NCBI GenBank assembly: GCA_001642945.1
Contig: LGRT01000018.1
Location: forward strand, 124,001 to 188,000
Origin: Rhodobacteraceae bacterium SB2
Lineage (GTDB): Bacteria; Pseudomonadota; Alphaproteobacteria; Rhodobacterales; Rhodobacteraceae
Length of the DNA stretch: 64,000 nt
Direction of reading: 5' to 3'
Part shown: piece by piece, positions 17,260 through 26,149 of the stretch
How positions within the stretch are numbered: position 1 is the first letter of the stretch
Layout: every line of letters begins with the position of its first letter
Program-made: the position numbers and the translations under genes
The notes under the pieces: generated by a model
The model's input: only the letters and a program-made list of their open reading frames with translations
What the model was told of the DNA's origin: nothing
Database searches by the model: none

Positions 17260-18299
17260 CGAAAATATGCATATTCGGTGCCGGCGCCATCGGCGGCTAC
17301 ATGGCCCATGCGTTGATCAAAGCTGGTGCTGATGTCTCGCTGATTGCCAGAGGCCCGCATCTTGAAGGGTTGCGTGACAAAGGTCTTACCCTGATAAAAG
17401 AGGGCAGCGCCGAAACGCTCCCTGTGAAGGCCACCGACACACCCGAAGAGCTGGGCCCCCAAGATTATGTGATCAGCGCTCTGAAGGCGCATTCCGTCGC
17501 CCCCGTGATCGACCGGTTCAAACCTTTGCTGGCGGAGCACACCGCGCTGGTGCCGGCGGTAAATGGCATACCTTGGTGGTATTTTTACAAAGCGGGCAGC
17601 GACAGTGCGATGGAAAATCGGTGGCTGGAAACCTCGGATCCCGGGGGCGTACAATGGGCTGCCTTTGGCCCTGAGCGGGCGATTGGATGCGTGGTCTATC
17701 CTGCCTGTGAAATTTCGGCGCCAGGCCAAATCACATTAAAATCAGGCGATCGCTTCACCTTAGGCGAACCTGATGGGCAGCGCAGCGATCGCGTGATGAA
17801 ACTATCAGAGCTTTTACGCGCGGGGGGATTGCGCGCGCCGGTAAAGCCCAGATTGCGCGATGAAATCTGGATCAAGCTCTGGGGCAATTGCTCTTTTAAC
17901 CCGGTCTCAGCGCTAACCGGCGCCAGTTTGGATCTGATTGGCAATGATCCTGCCAGCCGCGCGGTGATCCGCGATGCGATGATCGAATGCCGCAAAGTGG
18001 GCTTGGCCGTCGGCGCACGATTCAATGTGGATATTGAGCGGCGCATTCAAGGCGGCGCCGATATTATCGGCCATAAACCGTCAACCCGGCATGATGTTGA
18101 ATTGGGGCGCCCGATGGAATTGGATGCGCTGACCAGCACGGTGCTTGAATTGGCCCGCCGCCTAGAAATAGAAACCCCAACCTTGAACGCGATCAGTGCG
18201 TTGGTGCGCCTGCAAGGCAGCGTGCTGGGGCTTTATGACAAGCAAGACTCGATAGAAACTGCGATCAATAGCCCCTATGCGCCAGCCAAAGGCGCGTAA
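17256..18299 (+). CDS. Ketopantoate reductase (PanE/ApbA) family oxidoreductase
   Basis: The 347-residue protein has an N-terminal NADPH-binding Rossmann fold (GAGAIGG at 8-14) and the PanE C-terminal helical domain, with KLWGNCSFNPVSALTG and a DEIWIK segment carrying the likely catalytic lysine. PanE makes pantoate from 2-dehydropantoate for CoA synthesis. At 347 residues it is longer than E. coli PanE (about 300), and its operon partner is an acyl-CoA ligase, so it may instead reduce another 2-oxo acid in a catabolic route. That alternative is inference. Its start overlaps the ligase by ATGA. Confidence 0.85.
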   Translation: MTKICIFGAGAIGGYMAHALIKAGADVSLIARGPHLEGLRDKGLTLIKEGSAETLPVKATDTPEELGPQDYVISALKAHSVAPVIDRFKPLLAEHTALVPAVNGIPWWYFYKAGSDSAMENRWLETSDPGGVQWAAFGPERAIGCVVYPACEISAPGQITLKSGDRFTLGEPDGQRSDRVMKLSELLRAGGLRAPVKPRLRDEIWIKLWGNCSFNPVSALTGASLDLIGNDPASRAVIRDAMIECRKVGLAVGARFNVDIERRIQGGADIIGHKPSTRHDVELGRPMELDALTSTVLELARRLEIETPTLNAISALVRLQGSVLGLYDKQDSIETAINSPYAPAKGA

Positions 18300-18346
18300 G
18301 CCCGTTCAGCATTTTTTCATGCACTCGGCCGGCGGGTGAATGGCTG

Positions 18347-19357
18347 CTAAGCCGCTTCGGGCTCGATCACCCGTTGCAGCGCTTCTAAAACCAGCTCAGG
18401 ACCATCGCAATGCGCGCGCTCGGATAAAACCCGCCGCCATCCACGGGCGCCTGGGCGGCCTGTAAATAGTCCCAACATATGCCGTGTTATTTGGTTAAGC
18501 CGCCCGCCATTTTCGATATGAGCATGGATATAAGGCATCATCTGATGCACAATATTGACCGGGTTTATTGCCCGATCCTGCCCGAAAATAACAGCATCCG
18601 CATTGGCGAGAAGATCGGTTGGCTGATGATAGGCCGCACGGCCAATCATCACCCCATCCATCCCCGAATCTAGGAAGTTTTGCGCCTGTTCCAACGCTGT
18701 CACACCGCCATTGATCGACAGATGCAGCGCCGGAAATAGGCCTTTCATTTGCAACACCAAGGCATAATCAAGCGGAGGGATATCGCGGTTTTCTTTCGGG
18801 CTAAGGCCCTCTAGCCAAGCTTTACGCGCATGGATGATAAAGCGCCCGATACCCGCCGCCGAAACACGCGCCAAAAACTCGGGCAGTATCTGCTCGGGAA
18901 TTTGATCATCAACGCCAATCCGGCATTTGACCGTAACCTCAATATCCACAGCAGAGCGCATGGCCGCGCAGCATTCGGCCACAAGCCCGGGTTCGCGCAT
19001 CAAAACAGCGCCAAAGCGACCCGATTGTACCCGGTCAGAGGGACATCCAACATTGAGGTTGATTTCATCATATCCGGCCTCGGCGCCCAGTTTGGCCGCC
19101 TCGGCCAATTCAGCAGGGTCCGACCCGCCCAATTGCAACGCCACTGGATGTTCAGCCGGATGGTAATCGAGCAAATGCAAGGCCCGTCCGCGCACCAATG
19201 CAGGCGCCGTCACCATTTCGGTATAGAGCAGCGCATTCTGGCATAACAAACGATGCAAGTAGCGGCAATGCCGATCCGTCCAATCCATCATCGGCGCAAC
19301 GCTGAGCCGGGCCGCGTGATGCAAATTCTGCGAAGAGGCCGTGGGGCGCGTAAGCAT
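18347..19357 (-). CDS. dusA: tRNA-dihydrouridine synthase A
   Basis: The 336-residue flavoprotein reduces U20/U20a in tRNA D-loops. SVAPMMDWTDRHCR at the N-terminus and NLNVGCPSDRVQSG, with catalytic Cys105, are DusA signatures; CRIGVDD and the later INGGVT and DGVMIGRAAY segments complete the FMN-binding barrel. The length is normal. It converges on the PanE-like gene with 47 bases between. AGGA lies about nine bases before the ATG. Confidence 0.96.
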   Translation of the reverse strand: MLTRPTASSQNLHHAARLSVAPMMDWTDRHCRYLHRLLCQNALLYTEMVTAPALVRGRALHLLDYHPAEHPVALQLGGSDPAELAEAAKLGAEAGYDEINLNVGCPSDRVQSGRFGAVLMREPGLVAECCAAMRSAVDIEVTVKCRIGVDDQIPEQILPEFLARVSAAGIGRFIIHARKAWLEGLSPKENRDIPPLDYALVLQMKGLFPALHLSINGGVTALEQAQNFLDSGMDGVMIGRAAYHQPTDLLANADAVIFGQDRAINPVNIVHQMMPYIHAHIENGGRLNQITRHMLGLFTGRPGARGWRRVLSERAHCDGPELVLEALQRVIEPEAA

Positions 19358-19583
19358 AAAGAGACATCCTAGGGTTTGCGTGGCATCCTCCTAACGCAGG
19401 AATGCGCCTTTTTGCAAGCAAAGCCCTACCCCGGCTTTTAATGCGGATTTCAGGCAATAGCCGCGCCGATCTGCCACGCTGTCAGAAGCTCTTGCATAAT
19501 CAGGGCACCATATCCCCACGTATCGGCGTGCCCGCTGCCGCCAATCCACACAGCGCGTTTGCAACACATCCCCTCGAATAGTG

Positions 19584-20447
19584 CTAGGCTGCCTCGCTAA
19601 GCGCTTGGCGGCGCAGCGCATAAATACCCGATGCCACTATAATCAACGTCCCGATTGCAGTCCAAAAATCGGGGATCTGCGCGAATACCAAATATCCATA
19701 GAAGGTGCTCCAGATAATCAAACTATATTGCACCGGCGCCACCACAACAGCTTGCGCAAGGCTCAGCGCTTTGATCACCGAAAATTCACCCAAAGCGGCC
19801 AGAATGCTCATCGCCACCAATAACAGCCCATCGCGCGAAAAATCCGGCATCCGCCATACGAAGGGCAACATCAACGTGATCAAACTCATGCTGGTAATCG
19901 CCGTATAGGCCACTGTCGTGGATACTGGATCCGCATGGCTTAAAAACCGCGATAGCACCTGCCGGCAGGCGAAGAAAAACGCAGCGCCCACCACCAAAAA
20001 CACCGCAGGATGCAAGACATCCTGCCCCGGGCGGATCACAACCAACGTTCCCACAAAACCCAAAACCACCGAAATCCAGCGGCGCAGCCCAAATTTTTCT
20101 TTCAGAACACTCACCCCCAATACGATCACGATAAAAGGGGCGACGAAGCTGACCGCCGCGGCATCAGCAAGCGGAACGTAGCGCAAAGCCATTACGAATA
20201 AACAGGCCGATCCTGCTGCTGTTGCCCCGCGCATCACCTGCAATAGCGGCTGCTTCGACACCAAAAAAGCCGGGCCGCGTAATAGCAAAAATACAACGAC
20301 GCCGCATAGCAGCCCCAATTGACGAAACCAAACGATCTGAATCGGGTGCATGCCATCAGATAAAAACTTTGCCATCGTATCCACAGCCGAAAACAAAAAC
20401 ATGCCCAAAGCCATAAAACAGATGCCCATGAAACTGTCAGAGCGCAT
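19584..20447 (-). CDS. EamA-family (DMT) permease
   Basis: The 287-residue protein has ten hydrophobic helices in two EamA repeats; GICFMALGMFLFSAVDTMAKFL begins the first, and the second contains VVLGFVGTLVVIRPG. The substrate is unknown. The frame stays open for 144 further codons upstream, to 20879, but that part is hydrophilic, Arg/Cys-rich and not transporter-like. I start at the ATG at 20447, because MRSDS directly before the first helix is the usual N-terminus of this subfamily. The ribosome binding site is weak, and an ATG at 20477 is possible. Confidence 0.83.
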   Translation of the reverse strand: MRSDSFMGICFMALGMFLFSAVDTMAKFLSDGMHPIQIVWFRQLGLLCGVVVFLLLRGPAFLVSKQPLLQVMRGATAAGSACLFVMALRYVPLADAAAVSFVAPFIVIVLGVSVLKEKFGLRRWISVVLGFVGTLVVIRPGQDVLHPAVFLVVGAAFFFACRQVLSRFLSHADPVSTTVAYTAITSMSLITLMLPFVWRMPDFSRDGLLLVAMSILAALGEFSVIKALSLAQAVVVAPVQYSLIIWSTFYGYLVFAQIPDFWTAIGTLIIVASGIYALRRQALSEAA

Positions 20448-21024
20448 ATTCCGCGGTCCGATCTTGCTTTGTGGCATGCCGGCAATTGCGCGGATCACGA
20501 AGCGCCGCGCCATATGAAAAAGCGATCGCAATTTCAGCCCGGGCATTGCGCGCCCGGCGTGCCGCACGGTTTGCCAAACCCGCAGTTCGATCATCATGTG
20601 TGAGGACCACAGACATTGTTGGACCTTTTCAAACAAAGATATGGATGAACAGCCTGTACCCATATAAACGCTGTATCGCCAGTTGCCTCCTCCCAAAAGA
20701 CAACCGGCGATACCGGCACTCTCGTATTGGCTACAGGTGCTGGGGGCAGAGTGTACACAAAGCGGTCGGAAAAGAAAGCCCCTAGTCAAGCGTCGGTTTT
20801 TTGACGGTCTAAGATAACCCCGGCCAAATGCGCCGCATGTTAGGAAACGTAAGCAGCCAATAAGGTACTGCGCTTTCAAGCTTGATCAAACACCGATGGC
20901 CTGCCCAAAAAACATCACCAGCAAGACTTTACGGCTATGCGCAATGAAAAACGTGAAAAAAACCTTTATTTAAAATCGATTACATTGTTTAAAAGTTTTA
21001 CAACGATATTGATATGAGGGTCCA
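20448..21024. other. Long divergent spacer
   Basis: This 577-base spacer separates the DMT permease from the GST gene. The half next to the GST is AT-rich (20940-21010). Frames on both strands are open but give implausible Arg/Cys-rich peptides. I see no RNA gene or strong hairpin. The AT-rich end probably holds the GST promoter. Confidence 0.5.
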
Positions 21025-21735
21025 ATGAAACAGATCGATTTAGCCTATCTCCCCGTTATTGGTCGCGGAGAACAGATAAACCTAATCTGCGCTCTGCATG
21101 GCATTGAGGTAAATTATCTTCTTTCCAGCCCGATGGGGGAAGATTTCGACAAAGACACGCAAGCGCCCTTTGGAATAATTCCTTGGATGAAGGATATGTC
21201 GAACGGGTTGGAATTGAACGACTCGATGGCGATCGTGCAATATTTGGTCGCCCAATATCCCGGCCCGTTAACGCCCAAAAACAATGAAACGGCTGCCCGT
21301 ATCAACATGTATTGGGCTTGGGTGCAGGATTACTATTCCTTTGTTTTATCGCCCTTCCACGATATTATTACGGGGCATAATGAAACGTTTTGGAGAAATC
21401 TGCGTTTAACTGACAGCCTGGCTGATGGTGGCAAAGATGCGGGTATCGCCAATCTGACTAGGCTGCATAAAAGCCGCTTTGAATTTCTTGAAAAGCATTT
21501 GAGCGCGCAAAAAGCAGGGCCGTTTTTAACTGGAGACACCTGCTCTTATGCCGATATCTTTCTCTATACCTGCGTACGCGCCGTTCAAGAAACCGGGGGT
21601 TTTGGTATGTTAAGAGAGGCCTGTGGCGGCGACCCATTTGCCGAATTCCCAACCGTTCTCAGCATAACAGAGGCAGTCGGCGCGCTCAGCACCGTAAAAG
21701 ACAGCGCCGCCAAATTTGCGCAATGTCCCATTTAA
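21025..21735 (+). CDS. Glutathione S-transferase family protein
   Basis: The 236-residue protein has the two-domain GST layout. The thioredoxin-like N-terminal domain starts QIDLAYLPVIGRGEQINLIC and ends with the glutathione-contacting ELNDSMAIVQYLV, where Asp-Ser is the conserved pair. The all-helical C-terminal domain contains FLTGDTCSYADIFLYTCV, the usual N-capping box region. A Tyr near position 9 could be the catalytic residue, as in sigma/alpha-type enzymes. GAGGG lies four bases before the ATG. It faces a MAPEG gene, another glutathione-linked family. The region is AT-richer than its surroundings. Confidence 0.87.
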   Translation: MKQIDLAYLPVIGRGEQINLICALHGIEVNYLLSSPMGEDFDKDTQAPFGIIPWMKDMSNGLELNDSMAIVQYLVAQYPGPLTPKNNETAARINMYWAWVQDYYSFVLSPFHDIITGHNETFWRNLRLTDSLADGGKDAGIANLTRLHKSRFEFLEKHLSAQKAGPFLTGDTCSYADIFLYTCVRAVQETGGFGMLREACGGDPFAEFPTVLSITEAVGALSTVKDSAAKFAQCPI

Positions 21736-21835
21736 GGCGGCGTCTGTAAAAAACGCCAAAGAAACGATCCAGCTCGTCCGAAATGGCAGCAGCTTGCGCT
21801 GATCCCAAACTTTAGAACCAGCAAGCCTTCGGTCA

Positions 21836-21870
21836 GACCGCTGTGAACGTGATACGGTTTCACGGCGGTC
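21836..21870 (+). terminator. Strong hairpin downstream of the GST gene
   Basis: A 12-bp inverted repeat (21836-21847 with 21859-21870, one G-T wobble, 11-base loop) lies about 100 bases after the GST stop and before the convergent MAPEG gene. It is followed by GCTTCTTTGTTTC, which is T-rich but not a clean T-run, so a terminator is likely but unproven. Confidence 0.45.
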
Positions 21871-21978
21871 GCTTCTTTGTTTCAAATAGCGCAGAACAAG
21901 CGCCTCCAGCGCTGCGGCGCGCGTTAGGCTTACGCAGCAACGCTTATGATGGCAGCGGGCGCAGGCAAGGCACGCCCC

Positions 21979-22416
21979 TCAAATAAGAGTGATAAATCGG
22001 ATCCACATCCACACGAGCACTGCCGTTGACGGAATCCAAATCATCGCGCGCATTGGAAATCCACCATTGATTGCCAAGTGGTTGAAGAATATATGATAAA
22101 AGGAATGAATTGTGCGGAGGTAAAAATACCAATAGGCCAATTGCACGAAATATGCATCACCCGTATTCGCCACAAATATCGAAATGCAGACCGTGTAAAA
22201 CAAAACTGGAAACTCAAATAAATTTGTAAGGTTTCTCTGAGAGTTGCGTAACACCACGCTTCCATTATCAAAGGGAGGATGGCGGTGCTCTTCTCCATCA
22301 ACAGATGCATCGCTCGAAGTAAGATAGATTTCTTTAAGCCTGATACCTGTGGAAAATAAAAACACGGTGGCCGTCAAACACATCATGTAGAACATGGGCA
22401 CAAATATTTCTGTCAT
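21979..22416 (-). CDS. MAPEG-family membrane protein
   Basis: The 145-residue protein has four predicted membrane helices. The MAPEG signature is seen as RNSQRNLTNLFEFPVLFY, where Asn, Glu and Arg are the conserved polar residues, followed by a YFYLRTIHSFYHI helix. MAPEG proteins include microsomal glutathione transferases and leukotriene synthases; bacterial members are mostly uncharacterised. GGAG lies ten bases before the ATG. It converges with the soluble GST gene. Confidence 0.85.
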   Translation of the reverse strand: MTEIFVPMFYMMCLTATVFLFSTGIRLKEIYLTSSDASVDGEEHRHPPFDNGSVVLRNSQRNLTNLFEFPVLFYTVCISIFVANTGDAYFVQLAYWYFYLRTIHSFYHIFFNHLAINGGFPMRAMIWIPSTAVLVWMWIRFITLI

Positions 22417-22598
22417 TTTTAAGACACTCCACTGGGCTGATCTATGGCCGTTTCACGACCCTCGATGTGTTAAAGCTTAGGTACAAACTGGGTAATTATT
22501 CTGACGGGTTTGCGGCGATCCATGTTTCTTTATCCTTTAGGCCACTGCTGCTTAAAACAAAGCAATATGGCGCAGATTTTCTGCTTAGAAATTGCTTC

Positions 22599-22925
22599 TT
22601 ATATCCTCAAAATGATCTTCTCATCCGGTATAAAGGTATCATCAAAAGATTGCTGTCTTGACAGCTCGGTTTTGTAGAAAACTTCCTTACATTTTTCGCG
22701 CAACGCTTCCAAAAAGTAACCGTCTTCCTTATCCAGAAGGCCGTTTTTGCGCAGGCTGACATCGCGCAGCTTCGTTATGCGCGCCAAGTTGGTTTCCAAA
22801 AACTCAATTTGATCTTCATCTGCGCTTTCTTGCGCCAAACCCAACGTAAATTCGCCAAAATGCAGGCATTGATACAGCAGCGTTTGATGCGTTTGAAACA
22901 ATTTTGCTATTCCAAAACCAAACAT
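22599..22925 (-). CDS. Hypothetical 108-residue helical protein
   Basis: I do not recognise this protein. It is predicted to be mostly alpha-helical and charged, with no signal peptide. After a hydrophobic start (MFGFGIAKLFQTHQTLLYQC) come acidic helices (SADEDQIEFLETNLARI) and a C-terminal stretch with KCKEVFYKTELS. I choose the ATG at 22925, with AAGGA five bases upstream; an ATG at 22940 is also possible. It lies upstream of the MAPEG gene on the same strand, but 180 bases away. Base composition is AT-rich like its neighbours. Confidence 0.55.
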   Translation of the reverse strand: MFGFGIAKLFQTHQTLLYQCLHFGEFTLGLAQESADEDQIEFLETNLARITKLRDVSLRKNGLLDKEDGYFLEALREKCKEVFYKTELSRQQSFDDTFIPDEKIILRI

Positions 22926-23088
22926 GAATTTCCTTATCATATCCCAATATAGCGATGCGCCAAGACAAGCATCCGCATGGTTAAACTATCATACCGAAAG
23001 TATTTTATCTGGGAAGGGTTTTTTAACAACCCAACTGGCTCTCTGATTGGCGTTTTATTTGAACGGCGTATCTGCAAGCCTTACCCCC

Positions 23089-23253
23089 CTAACCCGCAAA
23101 TCCTCGATAATACTGAACACGCTTTGCCCTGCCCGCCACAAAACGCGCCAATCCAATCAGCGCTACGCCAAGTGAAAAAGCAAAGCAGAGTTTGGGTTTG
23201 CCCTTAATTGAATATGACCTATGGCTAAGGCGCGTAAAAAAAAACGTAGACAT
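23089..23253 (-). CDS. Candidate 54-residue single-helix membrane peptide
   Basis: In the 415-base spacer 22926-23340 the minus strand has an ATG-started frame of 54 codons. The peptide begins MSTFFFTRLSHRS, has one hydrophobic helix at about residues 22-40 (LCFAFSLGVALIGLARFV), and then a basic tail with AGRAKR. This is a typical layout of a small inner-membrane protein. An AGG lies a few bases before the ATG. I have no family match and no neighbour that demands it, so it may be chance. The rest of the spacer shows no gene. Confidence 0.3.
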   Translation of the reverse strand: MSTFFFTRLSHRSYSIKGKPKLCFAFSLGVALIGLARFVAGRAKRVQYYRGFAG

Positions 23254-23340
23254 CTAGACCTGCGCGCGCGGGGGGCATAGACCAGTGGCAAGGCGAATAG
23301 CCGCTGGGGTTTTCGCGGCGGCTGGCGGGAAAGGCAAGAT

Positions 23341-24336
23341 ATGCATATTTTTATCACGGGTATCGCAGGGTTTATTGGTGCAAACGCTGCCGAGCAATTG
23401 TTGAAGGCTGGGCACCGCGTAACGGGTATTGATAATTTAAACGATTATTATGACCCCCAATTGAAGCAGGCGCGGCTTGCCCCGTTGAACAAAAACCCCA
23501 ATTTTCGGTTTCATCACGCCGCTATTGAAGACCCGGATGTGCTGAAAAACCTATTTGAAGCCAATGGTTTTGATGCGGTGATCCATTTGGCTGCGCAGGC
23601 CGGCGTGCGCTATTCAATCGAAAACCCCCGCAGTTACCTAAACAGCAATTTGATTGGTACGTTCGAACTGTTAGAGGCCGCCCGCGCGCATCCGCCCAAA
23701 CATATGTTGCTGGCCTCCACCTCTTCTGCCTATGGCGCAAATGAGGCGATGCCCTATCAAGAAACGCAGCGCGCCGATCATCAAATGTCGTTTTACGCCG
23801 CCACCAAAAAATCAACCGAGGCAATGGCTCATTCATACGCGCATCTATACCAATTACCGATCACGATGTTTCGGTTCTTTACCGTCTACGGTCCTTGGGG
23901 GCGCCCCGATATGGCGCCTTTTAAATTCACCGATGCTATTTTGAACGATCGACCCATTGATGTGTATAACCATGGCAATATGCGCCGCGATTTCACCTAT
24001 GTGGATGATTTGGTGCAAGCGCTGATACTTTTGATCGAAACCCCGCCTTCAGACACGCCAGTAACGACAGAGGACAGCCTGTCACCCGTTGCGCCGCATC
24101 GGGTGCTCAATATTGGCAACAATGCGCCCGTCGCATTGGAAGAATTTATTGCTGCGATCGAAACCGCCACCGGCCGCTCTGCAACGCGGAATTTGATGGA
24201 TATGCAAGCAGGCGACATGCCCGCGACCTGGGCCGATACAAGCCTTTTGCAAGCCCTCACAGGGTACCAACCAAAAACAGACATTCAGACCGGTGTCCGA
24301 AAATTTGTTGACTGGTATAACAGCTATTACAGTTAG
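23341..24336 (+). CDS. NAD-dependent nucleotide-sugar epimerase (UDP-glucuronate 4-epimerase-like)
   Basis: The 331-residue protein is an extended short-chain dehydrogenase. GIAGFIGANAAEQLL near residue 7 is the NAD loop. The catalytic triad is Ser-Thr in LASTSSAYG and the YAATKK motif (Tyr and Lys). FFTVYGPWGRPDMA and RRDFTYVDDL are signatures of the UDP-glucuronate 4-epimerase branch. It makes UDP-galacturonate or a related sugar for surface polysaccharide. AAAGG precedes the ATG. It lies 58 bases upstream of kdsD, so it probably supplies the same lipopolysaccharide pathway. Confidence 0.88.
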   Translation: MHIFITGIAGFIGANAAEQLLKAGHRVTGIDNLNDYYDPQLKQARLAPLNKNPNFRFHHAAIEDPDVLKNLFEANGFDAVIHLAAQAGVRYSIENPRSYLNSNLIGTFELLEAARAHPPKHMLLASTSSAYGANEAMPYQETQRADHQMSFYAATKKSTEAMAHSYAHLYQLPITMFRFFTVYGPWGRPDMAPFKFTDAILNDRPIDVYNHGNMRRDFTYVDDLVQALILLIETPPSDTPVTTEDSLSPVAPHRVLNIGNNAPVALEEFIAAIETATGRSATRNLMDMQAGDMPATWADTSLLQALTGYQPKTDIQTGVRKFVDWYNSYYS

Positions 24337-24343
24337 GGTTTGA

Positions 24344-24363
24344 ACGGCGCGGCAAAGCGCCGT
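24344..24363 (+). other. Intercistronic hairpin between epimerase gene and kdsD
   Basis: A perfect 7-bp GC-rich inverted repeat with a six-base loop starts eight bases after the epimerase stop. No T-run follows, so it is more likely to protect mRNA ends or attenuate weakly than to terminate. Confidence 0.4.
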
Positions 24364-24394
24364 AAAACACTGCGAACTTTAAGGATGAAACACC

Positions 24395-25360
24395 ATGCCA
24401 GATCCCGCCGCGAGCAGTATCCTGCAACATGCGCAGCGCGTCTTAGACACCGAAGCTGCCGCCCTGGCCAAACTGGCGAGGCATTTACCACCTGATTTTC
24501 AGGCCGCAACCGAGGCTATGCTGGCCTGCAAAGGGCGGGTGATCGTTTCAGGCGTCGGGAAATCTGGCCATATCGGGCGCAAAATTGCGGCCACATTTGC
24601 CAGCACCGGCACACCCTCTTATTTCATCCATGCAACCGAAGCCAGCCATGGTGACCTTGGGATGATTGGCCCACAGGATCTATGCCTGCTGATTTCCAAT
24701 TCCGGCGAAACCGCCGAGCTGAAAGATGTGATCGCGCATACGCGGCGGTTTTCAATTCCAATGGCCGCGATTTCCTCGAATGGTGGGAGCACGCTGAGCA
24801 AAGCCGCAACCTTCAAGCTCACGCTGCCCGATGCGCCCGAAGCCTGCCCGATTGGCCTGGCCCCAACCACCTCAACCACTTTAGCATTGGCCTTGGGCGA
24901 TGCCCTCGCGGTTGCCTTGATGCAGCAGCGCAACTTTCGCACCGAAAACTTTCAAACCTTCCATCCCGGTGGCAAGCTGGGTGCACAAATGATGCGCGCG
25001 GGCCAGCTGATGCATGGTCCGGAAAAACTGCCGATTGTCTCAGCCAAAAGCTCGATGGCGGACACGTTGCTGGAAATGACCTCAAAAGGCTTTGGCGTGG
25101 CCGCTTTAATTGAAAATAATACGCTCGCCGGGCTGATATCAGATGGGGATTTGCGCCGCCACATGCAGGGTTTGATGGATAAAACCGCAGCTGAAATTGC
25201 CAGCCCAGCCCCGATCACAATCGCCAAAGATGATTTTGCAGCCGATGCTCTGCGGATAATGAACACGCATAAAATCTCGGTCCTTATCGTGGTGGATGAC
25301 ATTGGAACAGCCTGTGGAATATTGCATATCCACGATTTATTGCGCGCGGGCGTGGCATGA
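24395..25360 (+). CDS. kdsD: D-arabinose 5-phosphate isomerase (KdsD/KpsF)
   Basis: The 321-residue protein has an N-terminal SIS domain (VIVSGVGKSGHIGRKIAATF, then LISNSGETAELKDV) and two C-terminal CBS domains, the KdsD/KpsF arrangement. It converts ribulose 5-phosphate to arabinose 5-phosphate, the first step of Kdo synthesis. AAGGA precedes the ATG. The stop overlaps the kdsB start by four bases, which fixes the operon order kdsD-kdsB-kdsA. Confidence 0.95.
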   Translation: MPDPAASSILQHAQRVLDTEAAALAKLARHLPPDFQAATEAMLACKGRVIVSGVGKSGHIGRKIAATFASTGTPSYFIHATEASHGDLGMIGPQDLCLLISNSGETAELKDVIAHTRRFSIPMAAISSNGGSTLSKAATFKLTLPDAPEACPIGLAPTTSTTLALALGDALAVALMQQRNFRTENFQTFHPGGKLGAQMMRAGQLMHGPEKLPIVSAKSSMADTLLEMTSKGFGVAALIENNTLAGLISDGDLRRHMQGLMDKTAAEIASPAPITIAKDDFAADALRIMNTHKISVLIVVDDIGTACGILHIHDLLRAGVA

Positions 25361-26148
25361 AAACCAGCATTATCATTCCCGCCCGCTATGCCAGCTCTCG
25401 TTTTCCCGGAAAACCGCTGGTGCAACTGAAACTGCCCAATGGCACGCAAAAATCACTGATCGAGCTCAGTTGGCAGGCAGCCCAAGCCGTTAAGGGCGTT
25501 GAGGATGTGTTTATCGCCACGGATGATCGCCGCATCGCCGAGGCTGCAGACATGTTTGGGGCCAAGGTTATCATGACATCAAAGCAATGCGCGAATGGCA
25601 CCGAACGCTGCGCGGAAGCGGTGGAAAGGGCAAAATTGACCTCAGACCTGATCGTCAACTTGCAAGGTGATGCGCCGCTCACACCGGCTTGGTTTGTTGA
25701 AAAGCTCATCAAGGCGATGCAAGCCGATCCAACCGCAGAAATGGCCACGCCGGTTTTGCGCCTTGATCGTTTGACGCATGGGCATTTCTTGGAAGACCGC
25801 CGCAACGGGCGGGTGGGCGGTACCACCGCGGTTTTCGATAACAACCAGCACGCGCTGTATTTTTCAAAAGAGGTGTTGCCCTTTATCGATCTCAGCGCCC
25901 TGGCAAGCACAACCCCCCTGCCCGCCTTTCACCATGTGGGCGTTTACGCCTATCGGCCCAGCGCCTTGGCAGAGTATTTAACATGGCCGCAAGGTCCTTT
26001 AGAAGCTCTGGAAGGGTTGGAGCAGCTGCGCTTTTTGGAAAATGGGCGCAAGGTCAAATGCGTCGAAGTTGACGCGCGCGGCAAAGTGTTTTGGGAATTA
26101 AACAACCCTGAAGACGTGGGGCGGATAGAAAGCGTGATAGAGGGTTAA
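25357..26148 (+). CDS. kdsB: 3-deoxy-manno-octulosonate cytidylyltransferase (CMP-Kdo synthetase)
   Basis: The 263-residue protein activates Kdo with CTP. The N-terminal [17 protein letters not shown] is the CTP-binding signature, and [11 protein letters not shown] holds the metal-binding Asp. HHVGVYAYR in the second half is also conserved. It sits between kdsD (ATGA overlap) and kdsA (one base between stop and ATG). Confidence 0.95.
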   Translation: MKTSIIIPARYASSRFPGKPLVQLKLPNGTQKSLIELSWQAAQAVKGVEDVFIATDDRRIAEAADMFGAKVIMTSKQCANGTERCAEAVERAKLTSDLIVNLQGDAPLTPAWFVEKLIKAMQADPTAEMATPVLRLDRLTHGHFLEDRRNGRVGGTTAVFDNNQHALYFSKEVLPFIDLSALASTTPLPAFHHVGVYAYRPSALAEYLTWPQGPLEALEGLEQLRFLENGRKVKCVEVDARGKVFWELNNPEDVGRIESVIEG

Positions 26149-26149
26149 T

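Noticed and set aside
20448-20879. N-terminal extension of the DMT permease
   Set aside because: The frame is open, but the peptide is Cys/Arg-rich and unlike any transporter; the family start is at 20447.
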